DNA of 64,000 bases, taken from positions 124,001-188,000 of the forward strand of contig NZ_JQAZ01000002.1 in assembly GCF_001437205.1 (NCBI RefSeq). The letters are read 5' to 3'. Positions 34,131 through 42,309 of this stretch are shown here, piece after piece (the stretch's first letter is position 1; every line of letters starts with the position of its first letter). Source of the DNA: Lactobacillus selangorensis. GTDB taxonomy: Bacteria > Bacillota > Bacilli > Lactobacillales > Lactobacillaceae. Under the pieces are notes generated by a model, which saw nothing but the letters and a program-made list of their open reading frames with translations, did no database searches and had not been told where the DNA came from. A program made the translations under genes and the position numbers.

Positions 34131-35017
34131 AGAAAAAACCGACGCTAAAATCCAGTTTGACGGCGTATGTCTACCTGCTGCCGATGTTTATCATCAGCGG
34201 CGTGTTCAGCCTTTATCCGATCGTCAAGTCATTCTTAATGAGTTTTTACACCAAATATAATTTCTATACCGACAAAGTGTCGGCCTACGGGTTCGATAAT
34301 TATGTTTTTCTGTGGAAGGACCCGAATTTTCATCTGGCCCTCAAAAACACCTTGATTCTGGTGCTCGGCGTTGTCCCGCTGACCGTCCTAATTTCGCTCG
34401 TGATTGCGCTGATGCTCAATCATATCAAGTGGCTGAACGGCTTATTCCGGACCGCTTATTTTTTGCCCTTCGTTACTAGTACCGTTGCCATCGCACTCGT
34501 CTGGAGCTGGCTGTTTAACCAAGATTACGGTTTGTTCAACTATTTATTGAGCCTGTTCGGCATCCATGCGATCGACTGGCTCAACGATCCGCACTGGGCG
34601 ATGCCAGCACTGATTATGATGACGATTTGGAAAGGATTGGGCTTCGACATCATCCTTTTCTTAGTCGGTTTGAACAACATCGACGCCACCTATTATAAAG
34701 TCGCCACAATCGATGGCGCCAATGCCTGGCAGCGGTTCAAGCACATCACCCTGCCGCTGCTGAGTCCAATCACCTTTTTGGTCACAATCACCGGCATCAT
34801 CGGCGCTTTTAAAATCTTCGACCAAATTTACGCCCTCTTCAATGGGCAGCCTGGTCCGGGCCAATCGGCACTGACCGTCGTCTATTATTTATACGAAAAA
34901 TTTTATACCGACTGGAAATACGGCATTGCCGCCGCCAGCGGGGTCGTCCTCTTTTTGGTGATTCTGCTGATTACGCTCATTCAATTCCGTTACAGCCGCA
35001 AACACGTTCATTACTAG
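34127..35017 (+). CDS. ABC permease, UgpA/MalF type
   Basis: Membrane permease of 296 residues with six hydrophobic segments and the EAA loop in the form YYKVATIDGANAWQRFKHITLPLLSP near residue 195. The start overlaps the ATPase stop by four bases (ATGA). Homologous to carbohydrate and glycerol-3-phosphate importers. It pairs with the following permease. Confidence 0.9.
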   Translation: MKKKPTLKSSLTAYVYLLPMFIISGVFSLYPIVKSFLMSFYTKYNFYTDKVSAYGFDNYVFLWKDPNFHLALKNTLILVLGVVPLTVLISLVIALMLNHIKWLNGLFRTAYFLPFVTSTVAIALVWSWLFNQDYGLFNYLLSLFGIHAIDWLNDPHWAMPALIMMTIWKGLGFDIILFLVGLNNIDATYYKVATIDGANAWQRFKHITLPLLSPITFLVTITGIIGAFKIFDQIYALFNGQPGPGQSALTVVYYLYEKFYTDWKYGIAAASGVVLFLVILLITLIQFRYSRKHVHY

Positions 35018-35027
35018 GAGGTGCCTG

Positions 35028-35849
35028 ATGACCAAAAAAGTCGGTACATTTTTACTGTATTTTCTGCTCCTGATTGGAGCCTTCACCATGCTGATTCCGT
35101 TTCTATGGATGCTCTCGACCTCACTGAAAACAGCGCCCGAAACCCTGCAAGTACCGCCGATTTGGGTCCCGAAAATACTGCGGTTTGAAAATTATTCAGC
35201 AGCGTTCAAAACGGCTCCATTCATGCGCTATTTCATCAACAGTGTAGTCGTCACGCTGACCACCACATTGGGCCAGCTGTTCATCAGTATCCTCGCCGCC
35301 TTTGCCTTTGCACGGCTGCGGTTCTGGGGCCAGCGTTTCCTGTTCGTCCTCTTTTTGGGCACGATGATGGTGCCCGGCGAAATGCTGATTATTTCTAATT
35401 TCGTCACCGTCTCCGCCCTGCACATGGTCAATTCCTATGCGGCGCTAATCGTCCCCTGGCTCGTCAGTTTCTTCGCTATTTTCACTTTAAAACAAACTTT
35501 CCAAAGTGTGCCTGATGAATTGTATTATGCCGCCAAAGTCGATGGTGCCTCTGATTGGCGCTTCCTCTGGCAGATTCTAGTGCCATTATCCCGTTCTTCA
35601 ATCGTGGCCATCTGCATTTTACAAGTTATCGGCAGTTGGAATTCCTTCATGTGGCCGCTGATTGTTACGAACGATGAGCGTTTTCGGACATTGCCCGTCG
35701 GCCTGCAAGCTTTCACCAGCGATGCCGGCACTGACTATCAGCTGTTAATGGCCGCCTCGACGTTCGTTATTATCCCCATGGTATTCCTTTATTTAGGGCT
35801 ACAAAAATATATTATTGCCGGCATTTCTAAAAGCGGCTTGAAAGGATGA
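35028..35849 (+). CDS. ABC permease, UgpE/MalG type
   Basis: Membrane permease of 273 residues. The EAA loop reads ELYYAAKVDGASDWRFLWQILVPLS near residue 165; N-terminal FLWMLSTSLKT and C-terminal QKYIIAGISKSGLKG are standard for the MalG/UgpE group. AGGAGG precedes ATG 35028. Its last codons overlap the binding-protein start by four bases. Confidence 0.9.
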   Translation: MTKKVGTFLLYFLLLIGAFTMLIPFLWMLSTSLKTAPETLQVPPIWVPKILRFENYSAAFKTAPFMRYFINSVVVTLTTTLGQLFISILAAFAFARLRFWGQRFLFVLFLGTMMVPGEMLIISNFVTVSALHMVNSYAALIVPWLVSFFAIFTLKQTFQSVPDELYYAAKVDGASDWRFLWQILVPLSRSSIVAICILQVIGSWNSFMWPLIVTNDERFRTLPVGLQAFTSDAGTDYQLLMAASTFVIIPMVFLYLGLQKYIIAGISKSGLKG

Positions 35850-37144
35850 AAATCTTGAAAAAACATTTGGTATTCTCATCATTGGTGGCACTCACTGCAG
35901 GTGCCCTGTTGCTCGTCGGAGGGGGTCAGCATCCTCGTGCGGTCCATGCCGCCGACACTGGTTCCAAAACAACCGTCACTTTCTGGCACGCCATGAGCGG
36001 TCCCTATCAGAAGGAAATGAATGAAATGGTCACCGATTTCAACCATTCTCAGAACAAATATGTCGTTCAAGCCACTCCGCAAGGCAACTATTCCGCTTTG
36101 CAGAAGAAAGTTATGGCCGCTGGCAAATCCAAGAGTCTGCCGACTATGGGCCAAACGACTTATACGGCTGTTCCTGATTATCAGAAGCAAGGCTTGATTA
36201 CCTCATTAGATACTTACGTTGACAGCAAAAATGGTTTGAGCAAGAAAGACAAAAAGGATATCTTCCCTGCCTTCTTAGCCAGCTCTCAATACAAAGGCCA
36301 TTACTACTCGATGCCGTTCAGTAAATCCGACCGCATCATGTACGTCAACAAAGATATCGTCAAAAAGTACGGTCTGAAAACACCAAAGACATGGGCCGAC
36401 TTTGACCAGATTTCTAAAAAATTGAGCGGCACTGGTATCAAGAGTCTCGCCTTCGATAAGTCGTTCATCTCCGAATACGAAGGATTGGCTTACGACGCCG
36501 GCACCCGTTTGGTTACCAAATCCGACCAGCCGCAATTAAGCTCAAAAAAATCGGTTGGCGCTGCGAAGACCATCATGAACATGATCGATGCCAAGACCGC
36601 CGAAACTTCTGGTGCCGATTTCTACTACACCCAGAAATTCATCAATGGCAAAGCAGCTTATTATATCAGCTCTTCTGCCGGCATTACTCAGATGAAGAAA
36701 CAAGCACCAAAGACACTCAGCTGGAACACGATGGCCATCCCAAGCTACAAAGGCGCAGCACACACCGCAACCGCCGGTAATGATTTGGTCATCTTCAAGG
36801 GTGCCTCCAAAGCACAGCAAAAAGGGGCATGGGCCTTTATGAAGTATCTGACCGACAGCAAACAGACCGAAAAATGGGCCATGGCGACGGGTTATTTGCC
36901 GTTACGCAAATCCGTCCTCCAAAAGGCCAGCTACAAAACTTATTTAAAACAGAATCCGACTTCGCAAGCCGCCGTTAAATCCTTAAATGGCACCTTCTCT
37001 TCCACTGCTTTCCCTGGTTTCAGCGAATTCTATATGAACTTAGGGACCGCCATCGACAACATGCTGACCAAACATGAAAGTCCTAAGAAGGCCTTGGACG
37101 AACTCCAGACCAAGACGGAAACCATCCTTAAGGATAATCGATAA
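35846..37144 (+). CDS. ABC importer substrate-binding protein, UgpB type, no lipobox cysteine
   Basis: Extracellular binding protein of 432 residues. VTFWHAMSGPYQKEMNEMV after the signal peptide is the UgpB-type opening. The signal region reads ALLLVGGGQHPRAVHAAD: where Gram-positive binding proteins carry the lipobox cysteine (LxGC) there is glycine, and a signal peptidase I site (AVHA-AD) follows. As it stands the protein would be released instead of lipid-anchored. Codon use is more biased than in its operon partners, fitting higher expression. It overlaps its neighbours by four bases upstream and one downstream. Ligand unknown; glycerol-3-phosphate or glycerophosphodiesters are family precedents. 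Confidence 0.88.
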   Translation: MKILKKHLVFSSLVALTAGALLLVGGGQHPRAVHAADTGSKTTVTFWHAMSGPYQKEMNEMVTDFNHSQNKYVVQATPQGNYSALQKKVMAAGKSKSLPTMGQTTYTAVPDYQKQGLITSLDTYVDSKNGLSKKDKKDIFPAFLASSQYKGHYYSMPFSKSDRIMYVNKDIVKKYGLKTPKTWADFDQISKKLSGTGIKSLAFDKSFISEYEGLAYDAGTRLVTKSDQPQLSSKKSVGAAKTIMNMIDAKTAETSGADFYYTQKFINGKAAYYISSSAGITQMKKQAPKTLSWNTMAIPSYKGAAHTATAGNDLVIFKGASKAQQKGAWAFMKYLTDSKQTEKWAMATGYLPLRKSVLQKASYKTYLKQNPTSQAAVKSLNGTFSSTAFPGFSEFYMNLGTAIDNMLTKHESPKKALDELQTKTETILKDNR

Positions 37145-38400
37145 TGACGAACGTCCAATTTTTGCACGGTCTGAAGACGATTGGCGGCAACATTATGGCC
37201 GTTACAACCGCTACTTCACGGGTCATCTGTGATTTTGGTCTCACAGGACCTGCGATTGCGCCCGACCAAATCGACCAGGCGATTGCCAGCCATGACTTGC
37301 CCGCTTTACCAGAAATCTTTCATGGCGAAGCGGATGCCTTTGCACATGAAGCCATCTTTATCTCGCATCTGCATTTGGATCACACTGGGGCCCTTCCCCT
37401 CATCAAAAGCGACATCCCCGTCTATGTGTCGCAAAAGACATATGACCTCTACCAAGTGTTGCTGGCAAACGGGATGGCCCAGCCATTTTCCGTCCAGCTG
37501 CATGTCCTGCCTTTCAACCAGCCACTAGCCATCGGCGATTTAAGCGTCACTGGGCTGCCAAGCGACCATGATGTCGTCGGTGCGATGGCCCTCTTGATTT
37601 CAGACGGCCTGCATACGTTCGGCTACTCAGGCGATGTGCGCTGGCATGGGCCGCATCCCGAACGGGTCGCCAAATGGGTCCAAGTGTTCAAACAACGCCA
37701 GCTCGATTTACTGATGCTGGAAGGCACCTCTTTTAGCTTCCCAGATGAAGCCGACGATCAGCCCCATCCAGCTCGGACCGAACATGAAATTGCGGCCACT
37801 TTGAAAGCCATTGCGGCGGCAAATCAGACGGATCTAATCGCCATCACTCTCTACGCCCGCAACGTCGACCGCATGATCCGCTTCGACCAGATTTTACGGG
37901 ATGCGAACCGGACGATGGTTTGGGAAATTCCCTACGCTCGTGTCATTCATACGTTTGCACCTGATTTACCGCTGACGGTGCTCCGTGAAACAGATGACCA
38001 CCAGCCGCTGCCGAATCACTGGCAAGTAGTGGGCTTAGCGGCTTTGCAGGCAGCTCCGGAACGATTTGTTCTGCAAAATGATTTTCGTCATTTGGAATGG
38101 CTGGCTCTCTTCAATCAGGTCACCTATCTGCACAGCAACGGCGAACCATTAGGCGACTACAATCCCCGCTATAAACAGTTGCAGGACTTTTTGACGACCC
38201 ACCACTTCCACTTTGAACGGCTGGCTGCATCCGGTCATGCAAAGCAGGAAGACTTGGTCAAAATCGCTCAAATGGTCGCTGCCCAGTGCACCATTCCTTG
38301 GCATTCATTTCATCCGGAATTAGAGGCCCAAGCAATCGAAGCTGCCCATGCTAAAACACATGTGTATCTCCCCCAACTGAATGAAAAACTGCTCTTCTGA
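37144..38400 (+). CDS. Metallo-beta-lactamase-fold hydrolase, beta-CASP-like
   Basis: Predicted two-zinc hydrolase of 418 residues. HLHLDHTG (about 76-83) is the metal motif 2, and YSGDVRWHG (about 160) supplies the next ligands. LMLEGTSF, LAASGHAKQED and WHSFHPE resemble motifs A (acid), B (His) and C (His) of beta-CASP nucleases such as RNase J. The start is in TAATG, overlapping the binding-protein stop by one base, so it is part of the ABC operon. Whether it degrades nucleic acid, a phosphodiester or another ester cannot be told. No KH or other RNA-binding tail is visible, unlike RNase J, which is longer (about 550-600). Confidence 0.82.
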   Translation: MTNVQFLHGLKTIGGNIMAVTTATSRVICDFGLTGPAIAPDQIDQAIASHDLPALPEIFHGEADAFAHEAIFISHLHLDHTGALPLIKSDIPVYVSQKTYDLYQVLLANGMAQPFSVQLHVLPFNQPLAIGDLSVTGLPSDHDVVGAMALLISDGLHTFGYSGDVRWHGPHPERVAKWVQVFKQRQLDLLMLEGTSFSFPDEADDQPHPARTEHEIAATLKAIAAANQTDLIAITLYARNVDRMIRFDQILRDANRTMVWEIPYARVIHTFAPDLPLTVLRETDDHQPLPNHWQVVGLAALQAAPERFVLQNDFRHLEWLALFNQVTYLHSNGEPLGDYNPRYKQLQDFLTTHHFHFERLAASGHAKQEDLVKIAQMVAAQCTIPWHSFHPELEAQAIEAAHAKTHVYLPQLNEKLLF

Positions 38401-38414
38401 TTTCCCCCTAACAC

Positions 38415-38454
38415 ACCAAAAAGGAGCTGCGACGTTTTGTCGCAGCTCCTTTTC
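38415..38454. terminator. Bidirectional terminator
   Basis: AGGAGCTGCGAC / GTCGCAGCTCCT arms with A5 and T4 flanks between convergent operons. Confidence 0.88.
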
Positions 38455-38456
38455 TG

Positions 38457-38999
38457 TCAATCATCGTCTTCGTCATCTAAACCTGCACGAGGTGTCTTGC
38501 CCAGCCAGGCTTGCAATTCAGCGATGTGCTGATTGTTTGTGCCTAACAAAGTTGTCAGAAATTGTCCTAATGCCGGCCGGTCTTCCTTAGCAGCCAGTTT
38601 AATGGCACGTGTGATGAACATGTTTTCCTTATCGAAATCATGGACGAATTCATCGACCCACCAGTCAGCCGTCCGATATTTATTGCGGCCGTCTTCTTCA
38701 AGCAGCGCATATTCAGTTACTTCGGCCGTCGTGGTCGGAGCCACTTGGTTTTCGGCAATCAATAGTTGCCCCAGCTCGTCCCGCTGCTGAACGGCTTCCT
38801 GACGCAGCGTATCAAACTGCGCCCGCAGTTCAAAACTGGAGGGGCCATTCACATACCACTTGGCCTGCTGGAGTTTATTCGCCAAAACGACGAGGTTGGC
38901 AACGATGTGACCGGTCATCGCACCAGCCGTCGGTGTATGGTGGTCGATGTCGGCTTGTTTAAGTTCTGCTTGGTAGATTGCTTCGATATCTTTTGTCAT
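38457..38999 (-). CDS. Dps-like ferritin-family protein
   Basis: Protein of 180 residues with the four-helix Dps layout: HIVANLVVLANKLQQAKWYVNGPSSFELRAQFD early, and a final helix region rich in acidic residues (LDDEDDD tail). In ferroxidase Dps proteins the first helix ends in a histidine before the WYVKG-like turn; here it is lysine (AKWYVNG), so at least one iron ligand is gone. It may bind DNA or act structurally rather than oxidise iron. Third gene of an operon after a metal ATPase and an HMA chaperone (15-base gap), which ties it to metal stress. Confidence 0.75.
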   Translation of the reverse strand: MTKDIEAIYQAELKQADIDHHTPTAGAMTGHIVANLVVLANKLQQAKWYVNGPSSFELRAQFDTLRQEAVQQRDELGQLLIAENQVAPTTTAEVTEYALLEEDGRNKYRTADWWVDEFVHDFDKENMFITRAIKLAAKEDRPALGQFLTTLLGTNNQHIAELQAWLGKTPRAGLDDEDDD

Positions 39000-39014
39000 G
39001 TGGTTATCCTCGCT

Positions 39015-39233
39015 TTACTTTGTTGTGATTTTTTTGACCGTGTAGCCTAACTTGGTAACGACATCCGCCAACGCCTGACTGCTGACGACATCGGGATCGG
39101 CCTGCACAATGGCTTTGCCAGCATTGAAACGGACTTGGACGTCCTGAACGCCGTTGGTCTTCTGCAGCGCCTTCTGAATCTTCTGCAAACAAGATGGGCA
39201 AGTCAGTGCTTCTAATTTTAATGTAGTTGTCAT
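39015..39233 (-). CDS. Heavy-metal-associated (HMA) domain chaperone
   Basis: A 72-residue HMA protein with the metal-binding pair in LTCPSCLQK (residues 10-18), a beta-alpha-beta-beta-alpha-beta fold pattern, and C-terminal LGYTVKKI. Such proteins hand soft metal ions to P-type ATPases. The adjacent ATPase has no N-terminal HMA domain of its own, so this free protein probably replaces it. Gaps of 12 and 15 bases join it to both neighbours. Confidence 0.9.
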   Translation of the reverse strand: MTTTLKLEALTCPSCLQKIQKALQKTNGVQDVQVRFNAGKAIVQADPDVVSSQALADVVTKLGYTVKKITTK

Positions 39234-39245
39234 GTTAAAAACCTC

Positions 39246-41141
39246 CTAATTTTCTTTGGCAATCTGCCAATTTTCTTTTATTTTCTTAACGGGCCGCTGG
39301 TAGCCGATCAGACGCATCGCATTGAGAATGACCACTAGGATACTTCCTTCATGGACCAGCATGCCGCTCGCCATATCGACGACTCCGACAATCAAGCCTA
39401 AAAAGAGGAAGGCAACGGTTGCCAATGCAATGACAATGTTTTCCCGCATGTTGCCGACTGTCTTGCGGGCTAATCCATAGGCATGCACTAATTCAGTGAA
39501 ATCGGACTGCATCAGCACCACATCGGATGTTTCCAAGGCCACATCGGTCCCGCTGCCCATCGCAATCCCGATATCGGCCTGGGCTAAGGACGGACTGTCA
39601 TTGATTCCATCGCCGACAAAGGCAACGGTTCTGCCTTCCGACTGCAGCTGCTTGACGAATTTCACTTTGTCGGCCGGTAGTAATTCGGCATGTACTTGGT
39701 CGATGCCGATTTGGGCGGCGACTGCTTGGGCGGTTCGTTCATTGTCCCCCGTCAGCATGACTAATTGCTTTGCTCCCAATTGTTTCAATTCTTGCAGCCG
39801 TTCAGCAACTGCGGGCCGAATCTGGTCGGAGATTCCTAATAAGGTCGTCAGCTGCCCATTTACAGCGACCAAGACGAGTGATTCGCCTTGTGTCTGCATT
39901 GTCTGCATCGTGGCCGTCTGCTGCGGCGTCATAGTGACCTGATATTGTTTCAACAGTGCTTGGTTGCCGACTAAAACTTGCTGACCGTCCACTTGGGCGG
40001 CAATTCCCAGTCCCTGATAGGTCTGTGTAGCGGTTACCTTCAGGCCGGGATTCAGCAGCTGATGATCGGCGGCATAGGCGACAATGGCACGGCCTAACGG
40101 ATGATCAGAATCATTTTCCAAACGAGCCGCATACTGCAACCCAGTCGGATCGTCCTGATGAATGGTGGTGACGGTCGTCTTGCCTTGTGTCAACGTACCG
40201 GTCTTATCGAAGACAAATGTATCGACGTTCCGTAAAGTGGTCATCACGGCGCCGCCTTTGACGAGCACGCCGTGTTTGGCCCCATTGCCGATTCCGGCCA
40301 CGTTGGAAACTGGTGCGCCGATAACGAGTGCGCCAGGGCAGCCTAATACCAGCACTGTGATTGCCAGCCGCAAGTTCTGAGTGACCAATCCGACCAGCAA
40401 GGCGATGACCAAAACGGCCGGTGTATAGTACTGGGCAAACTTGTCAATCAGTTTTTCGGCATGCGATTTTGTGTCCTGGGCATCTTCAACCAATTCGACA
40501 ATCTTGGCAAAAGTCGTATCGTCGCCCACTTTGGTTGCTTTAATATGCAGCGTCCCGTTTTCGAGAATGGTCCCGGCATAAACGTCAGCGCCATTTTCTT
40601 TGGCAACCAACCGGCTTTCACCAGTGATGCTGGCTTCGTTGAGGTCGCCCCGTCCTGTCAGAATCTCGCCATCGACTGGAATCTGAGCACCCGTTTTAAC
40701 GAGCAGTTCCTGATTGGGCACCACATCATCGACGTCAATTTCAGCTGTCTGGCCATCTGGCTGAACGACTAAAGCCGTTGTCGGCGCCATGTCCGCCAAG
40801 GTCTGAATAGACTGACGTGTTTTGGCCAGCGTTTTCTGTTCGAGAAAATCGCCAAACAGGAATAAGAAAGTGACAAACGCCGCTTCATCATATTCGCCGA
40901 TGATAAACGCCCCGATGACCGCCACACTGACCAAGAGCTCAATGCTGATAATCTTCATTCGTAAGGCCGACCAGGCTCGCAATAAAATCGGCACACCGGC
41001 AATGATTGCTGCGATGATGTAAAAGCCCTGCTGCAAAAATGTCTGTCCCAGCCAGTGACTCGCTAAGCCCAAGGCAACGAGTGCCGCTGCAATGGCTGTA
41101 ATCGGTTTGATTTTCTGTTGAATCCATTGTTCAAATGCCAT
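39246..41141 (-). CDS. Heavy-metal P1B-type ATPase with CPG motif
   Basis: Membrane transport ATPase of 631 residues. The phosphorylation site DKTGTLTQ, TGES actuator loop, SDHPLGRA nucleotide loop (HP motif) and [24 protein letters not shown] hinge region identify a P1B pump. The membrane metal site reads GCPGALVIGAPV: CPG instead of the CPC of Cu/Zn/Cd pumps. No N-terminal metal-binding domain. The ion is therefore uncertain; Fe(II) or another transition metal fits the Dps-like partner, but this is inference. First gene of a three-gene operon with an FNR-like box upstream. AGGAGGAAT precedes ATG 41141. Confidence 0.9.
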   Translation of the reverse strand: MAFEQWIQQKIKPITAIAAALVALGLASHWLGQTFLQQGFYIIAAIIAGVPILLRAWSALRMKIISIELLVSVAVIGAFIIGEYDEAAFVTFLFLFGDFLEQKTLAKTRQSIQTLADMAPTTALVVQPDGQTAEIDVDDVVPNQELLVKTGAQIPVDGEILTGRGDLNEASITGESRLVAKENGADVYAGTILENGTLHIKATKVGDDTTFAKIVELVEDAQDTKSHAEKLIDKFAQYYTPAVLVIALLVGLVTQNLRLAITVLVLGCPGALVIGAPVSNVAGIGNGAKHGVLVKGGAVMTTLRNVDTFVFDKTGTLTQGKTTVTTIHQDDPTGLQYAARLENDSDHPLGRAIVAYAADHQLLNPGLKVTATQTYQGLGIAAQVDGQQVLVGNQALLKQYQVTMTPQQTATMQTMQTQGESLVLVAVNGQLTTLLGISDQIRPAVAERLQELKQLGAKQLVMLTGDNERTAQAVAAQIGIDQVHAELLPADKVKFVKQLQSEGRTVAFVGDGINDSPSLAQADIGIAMGSGTDVALETSDVVLMQSDFTELVHAYGLARKTVGNMRENIVIALATVAFLFLGLIVGVVDMASGMLVHEGSILVVILNAMRLIGYQRPVKKIKENWQIAKEN

Positions 41142-41176
41142 CCGTGATTCCTCCTACGTCCTTAATGAATAAATTC

Positions 41177-41218
41177 AGTATACGGAGGGAACGCCGAAAA
41201 AAAATTGACGCAGATCAA
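41177..41218 (-). promoter_or_regulatory. Metal-ATPase promoter with FNR-like box
   Basis: -10 TATACT (41177-41182, minus strand) with no good -35. TTGATCTGCGTCAA (41205-41218) matches the CRP/FNR-type consensus TTGAT-N4-ATCAA at 9 of 10 positions. Its centre is about 41.5 bp upstream of the predicted start of transcription, the class II activator position. Confidence 0.65.
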
Positions 41219-41246
41219 GTTTTGAACGATTTTTAAAAAATTGTTT

Positions 41247-41275
41247 TTGAACTTTCACATTTTTTCAACTATATT
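41247..41275 (+). promoter_or_regulatory. Promoter of lipid kinase gene
   Basis: TTGAAC (41247-41252), 17 bases, TATATT (41270-41275). Confidence 0.65.
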
Positions 41276-41304
41276 ATTGTAGGGATAGAAAAGGAGGAAC
41301 CAAC

Positions 41305-42249
41305 TTGCAGGTCCAAAAAATTGAAGTCATCGCAAATGAAACAGGGGGTAATCACCGCACTGAGAAACTCTTGCCTGGTATTCTGGCGCAATTACAGGCC
41401 ACCTTTGGCGACTATTCATTACATAAAACGGAATATCATGGTCATGCGGAAAAACTAGCTGCGGCGTTGTGCCAGGAAAACAGCGACCAGCCCCAAACGG
41501 CATGGGTGCTGCTTGTCATTGGCGGCGATGGGACTTTGCATGAGGTTATCAATGGTTTACAGAAAAATGGCGGCCGGAAAGTTGCCGTTGGGTATATTCC
41601 CACTGGTACCGGTGATGATTTTGCCCGTGCCGCCGGAATTTCCGAACAGCCGAAAAAGGCGATTGCCCAAATCGCCGCTGCCAGCCAGCCGACTGCACTG
41701 GATATCGGTGTCATTACCATGCGTCACGGCGAAAAACATTATTTCGTCAATAATATCGGCATCGGCCTTGATGCTTTGATTGTCCACCTCACCAACCATT
41801 CTTCCAGCAAAATGGTGCTCAATAAATTTCATTTGGGCAACCTATCCTATCCATTGAATGCCATCAGCGCCTATCAGATTCAGGAACCCTATCCGATTCG
41901 AATCAAAAACGCTCAGGGCGCCCATTATCAATTTGAGCGCACCTTTTTGATGACCGTCACCAACCATCCTTATTTCGGCGGCGGCATTCCAATCGCTCCA
42001 CCGGCCGATCTGCAGGACCATTCGCTATACCTAGTCTTAGTCGAAAAGCCAAAATTGCGGGGCCTGCCGAGTCTTGTTTACAAAATTCTCAGCAGCCATT
42101 CGATGGATACGCCCGCAATCTTCCATTTAAAAGACACCGCCTTTTCCTTGAACGTTGCTAGCAAACAGCACATTCAGATCGACGGTGAAGAAGGCTATAG
42201 TCCCATCATCACCCGTCTCTCGTTATCGAGCCAGCCGTTTTTAATTTAG
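41305..42249 (+). CDS. Diacylglycerol/lipid kinase family protein
   Basis: Cytoplasmic lipid kinase of the DagK/YegS family, 314 residues. GGDGTLHEVING (about residues 73-84) is the nucleotide-binding catalytic motif, followed by GYIPTGTGDDFARA near 100 and a beta-sandwich C-terminal domain. In Gram-positives such enzymes recycle diacylglycerol from lipoteichoic acid synthesis, though members with other lipid substrates exist. TTG 41305 is the start, seven bases after AAGGAGG. Single-gene unit with promoter and terminator. Confidence 0.9.
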   Translation: MQVQKIEVIANETGGNHRTEKLLPGILAQLQATFGDYSLHKTEYHGHAEKLAAALCQENSDQPQTAWVLLVIGGDGTLHEVINGLQKNGGRKVAVGYIPTGTGDDFARAAGISEQPKKAIAQIAAASQPTALDIGVITMRHGEKHYFVNNIGIGLDALIVHLTNHSSSKMVLNKFHLGNLSYPLNAISAYQIQEPYPIRIKNAQGAHYQFERTFLMTVTNHPYFGGGIPIAPPADLQDHSLYLVLVEKPKLRGLPSLVYKILSSHSMDTPAIFHLKDTAFSLNVASKQHIQIDGEEGYSPIITRLSLSSQPFLI

Positions 42250-42271
42250 TATGTCCTGATTATAAGAATAC

Positions 42272-42306
42272 GAAAAAGGGCCCTGACTAATGTCAGGGCC
42301 CTTTGT
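42272..42306. terminator. Bidirectional terminator
   Basis: AGGGCCCTGAC / GTCAGGGCCCT arms with flanking A-run and T-rich sequence, between convergent genes. Confidence 0.85.
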
Positions 42307-42309
42307 GTT

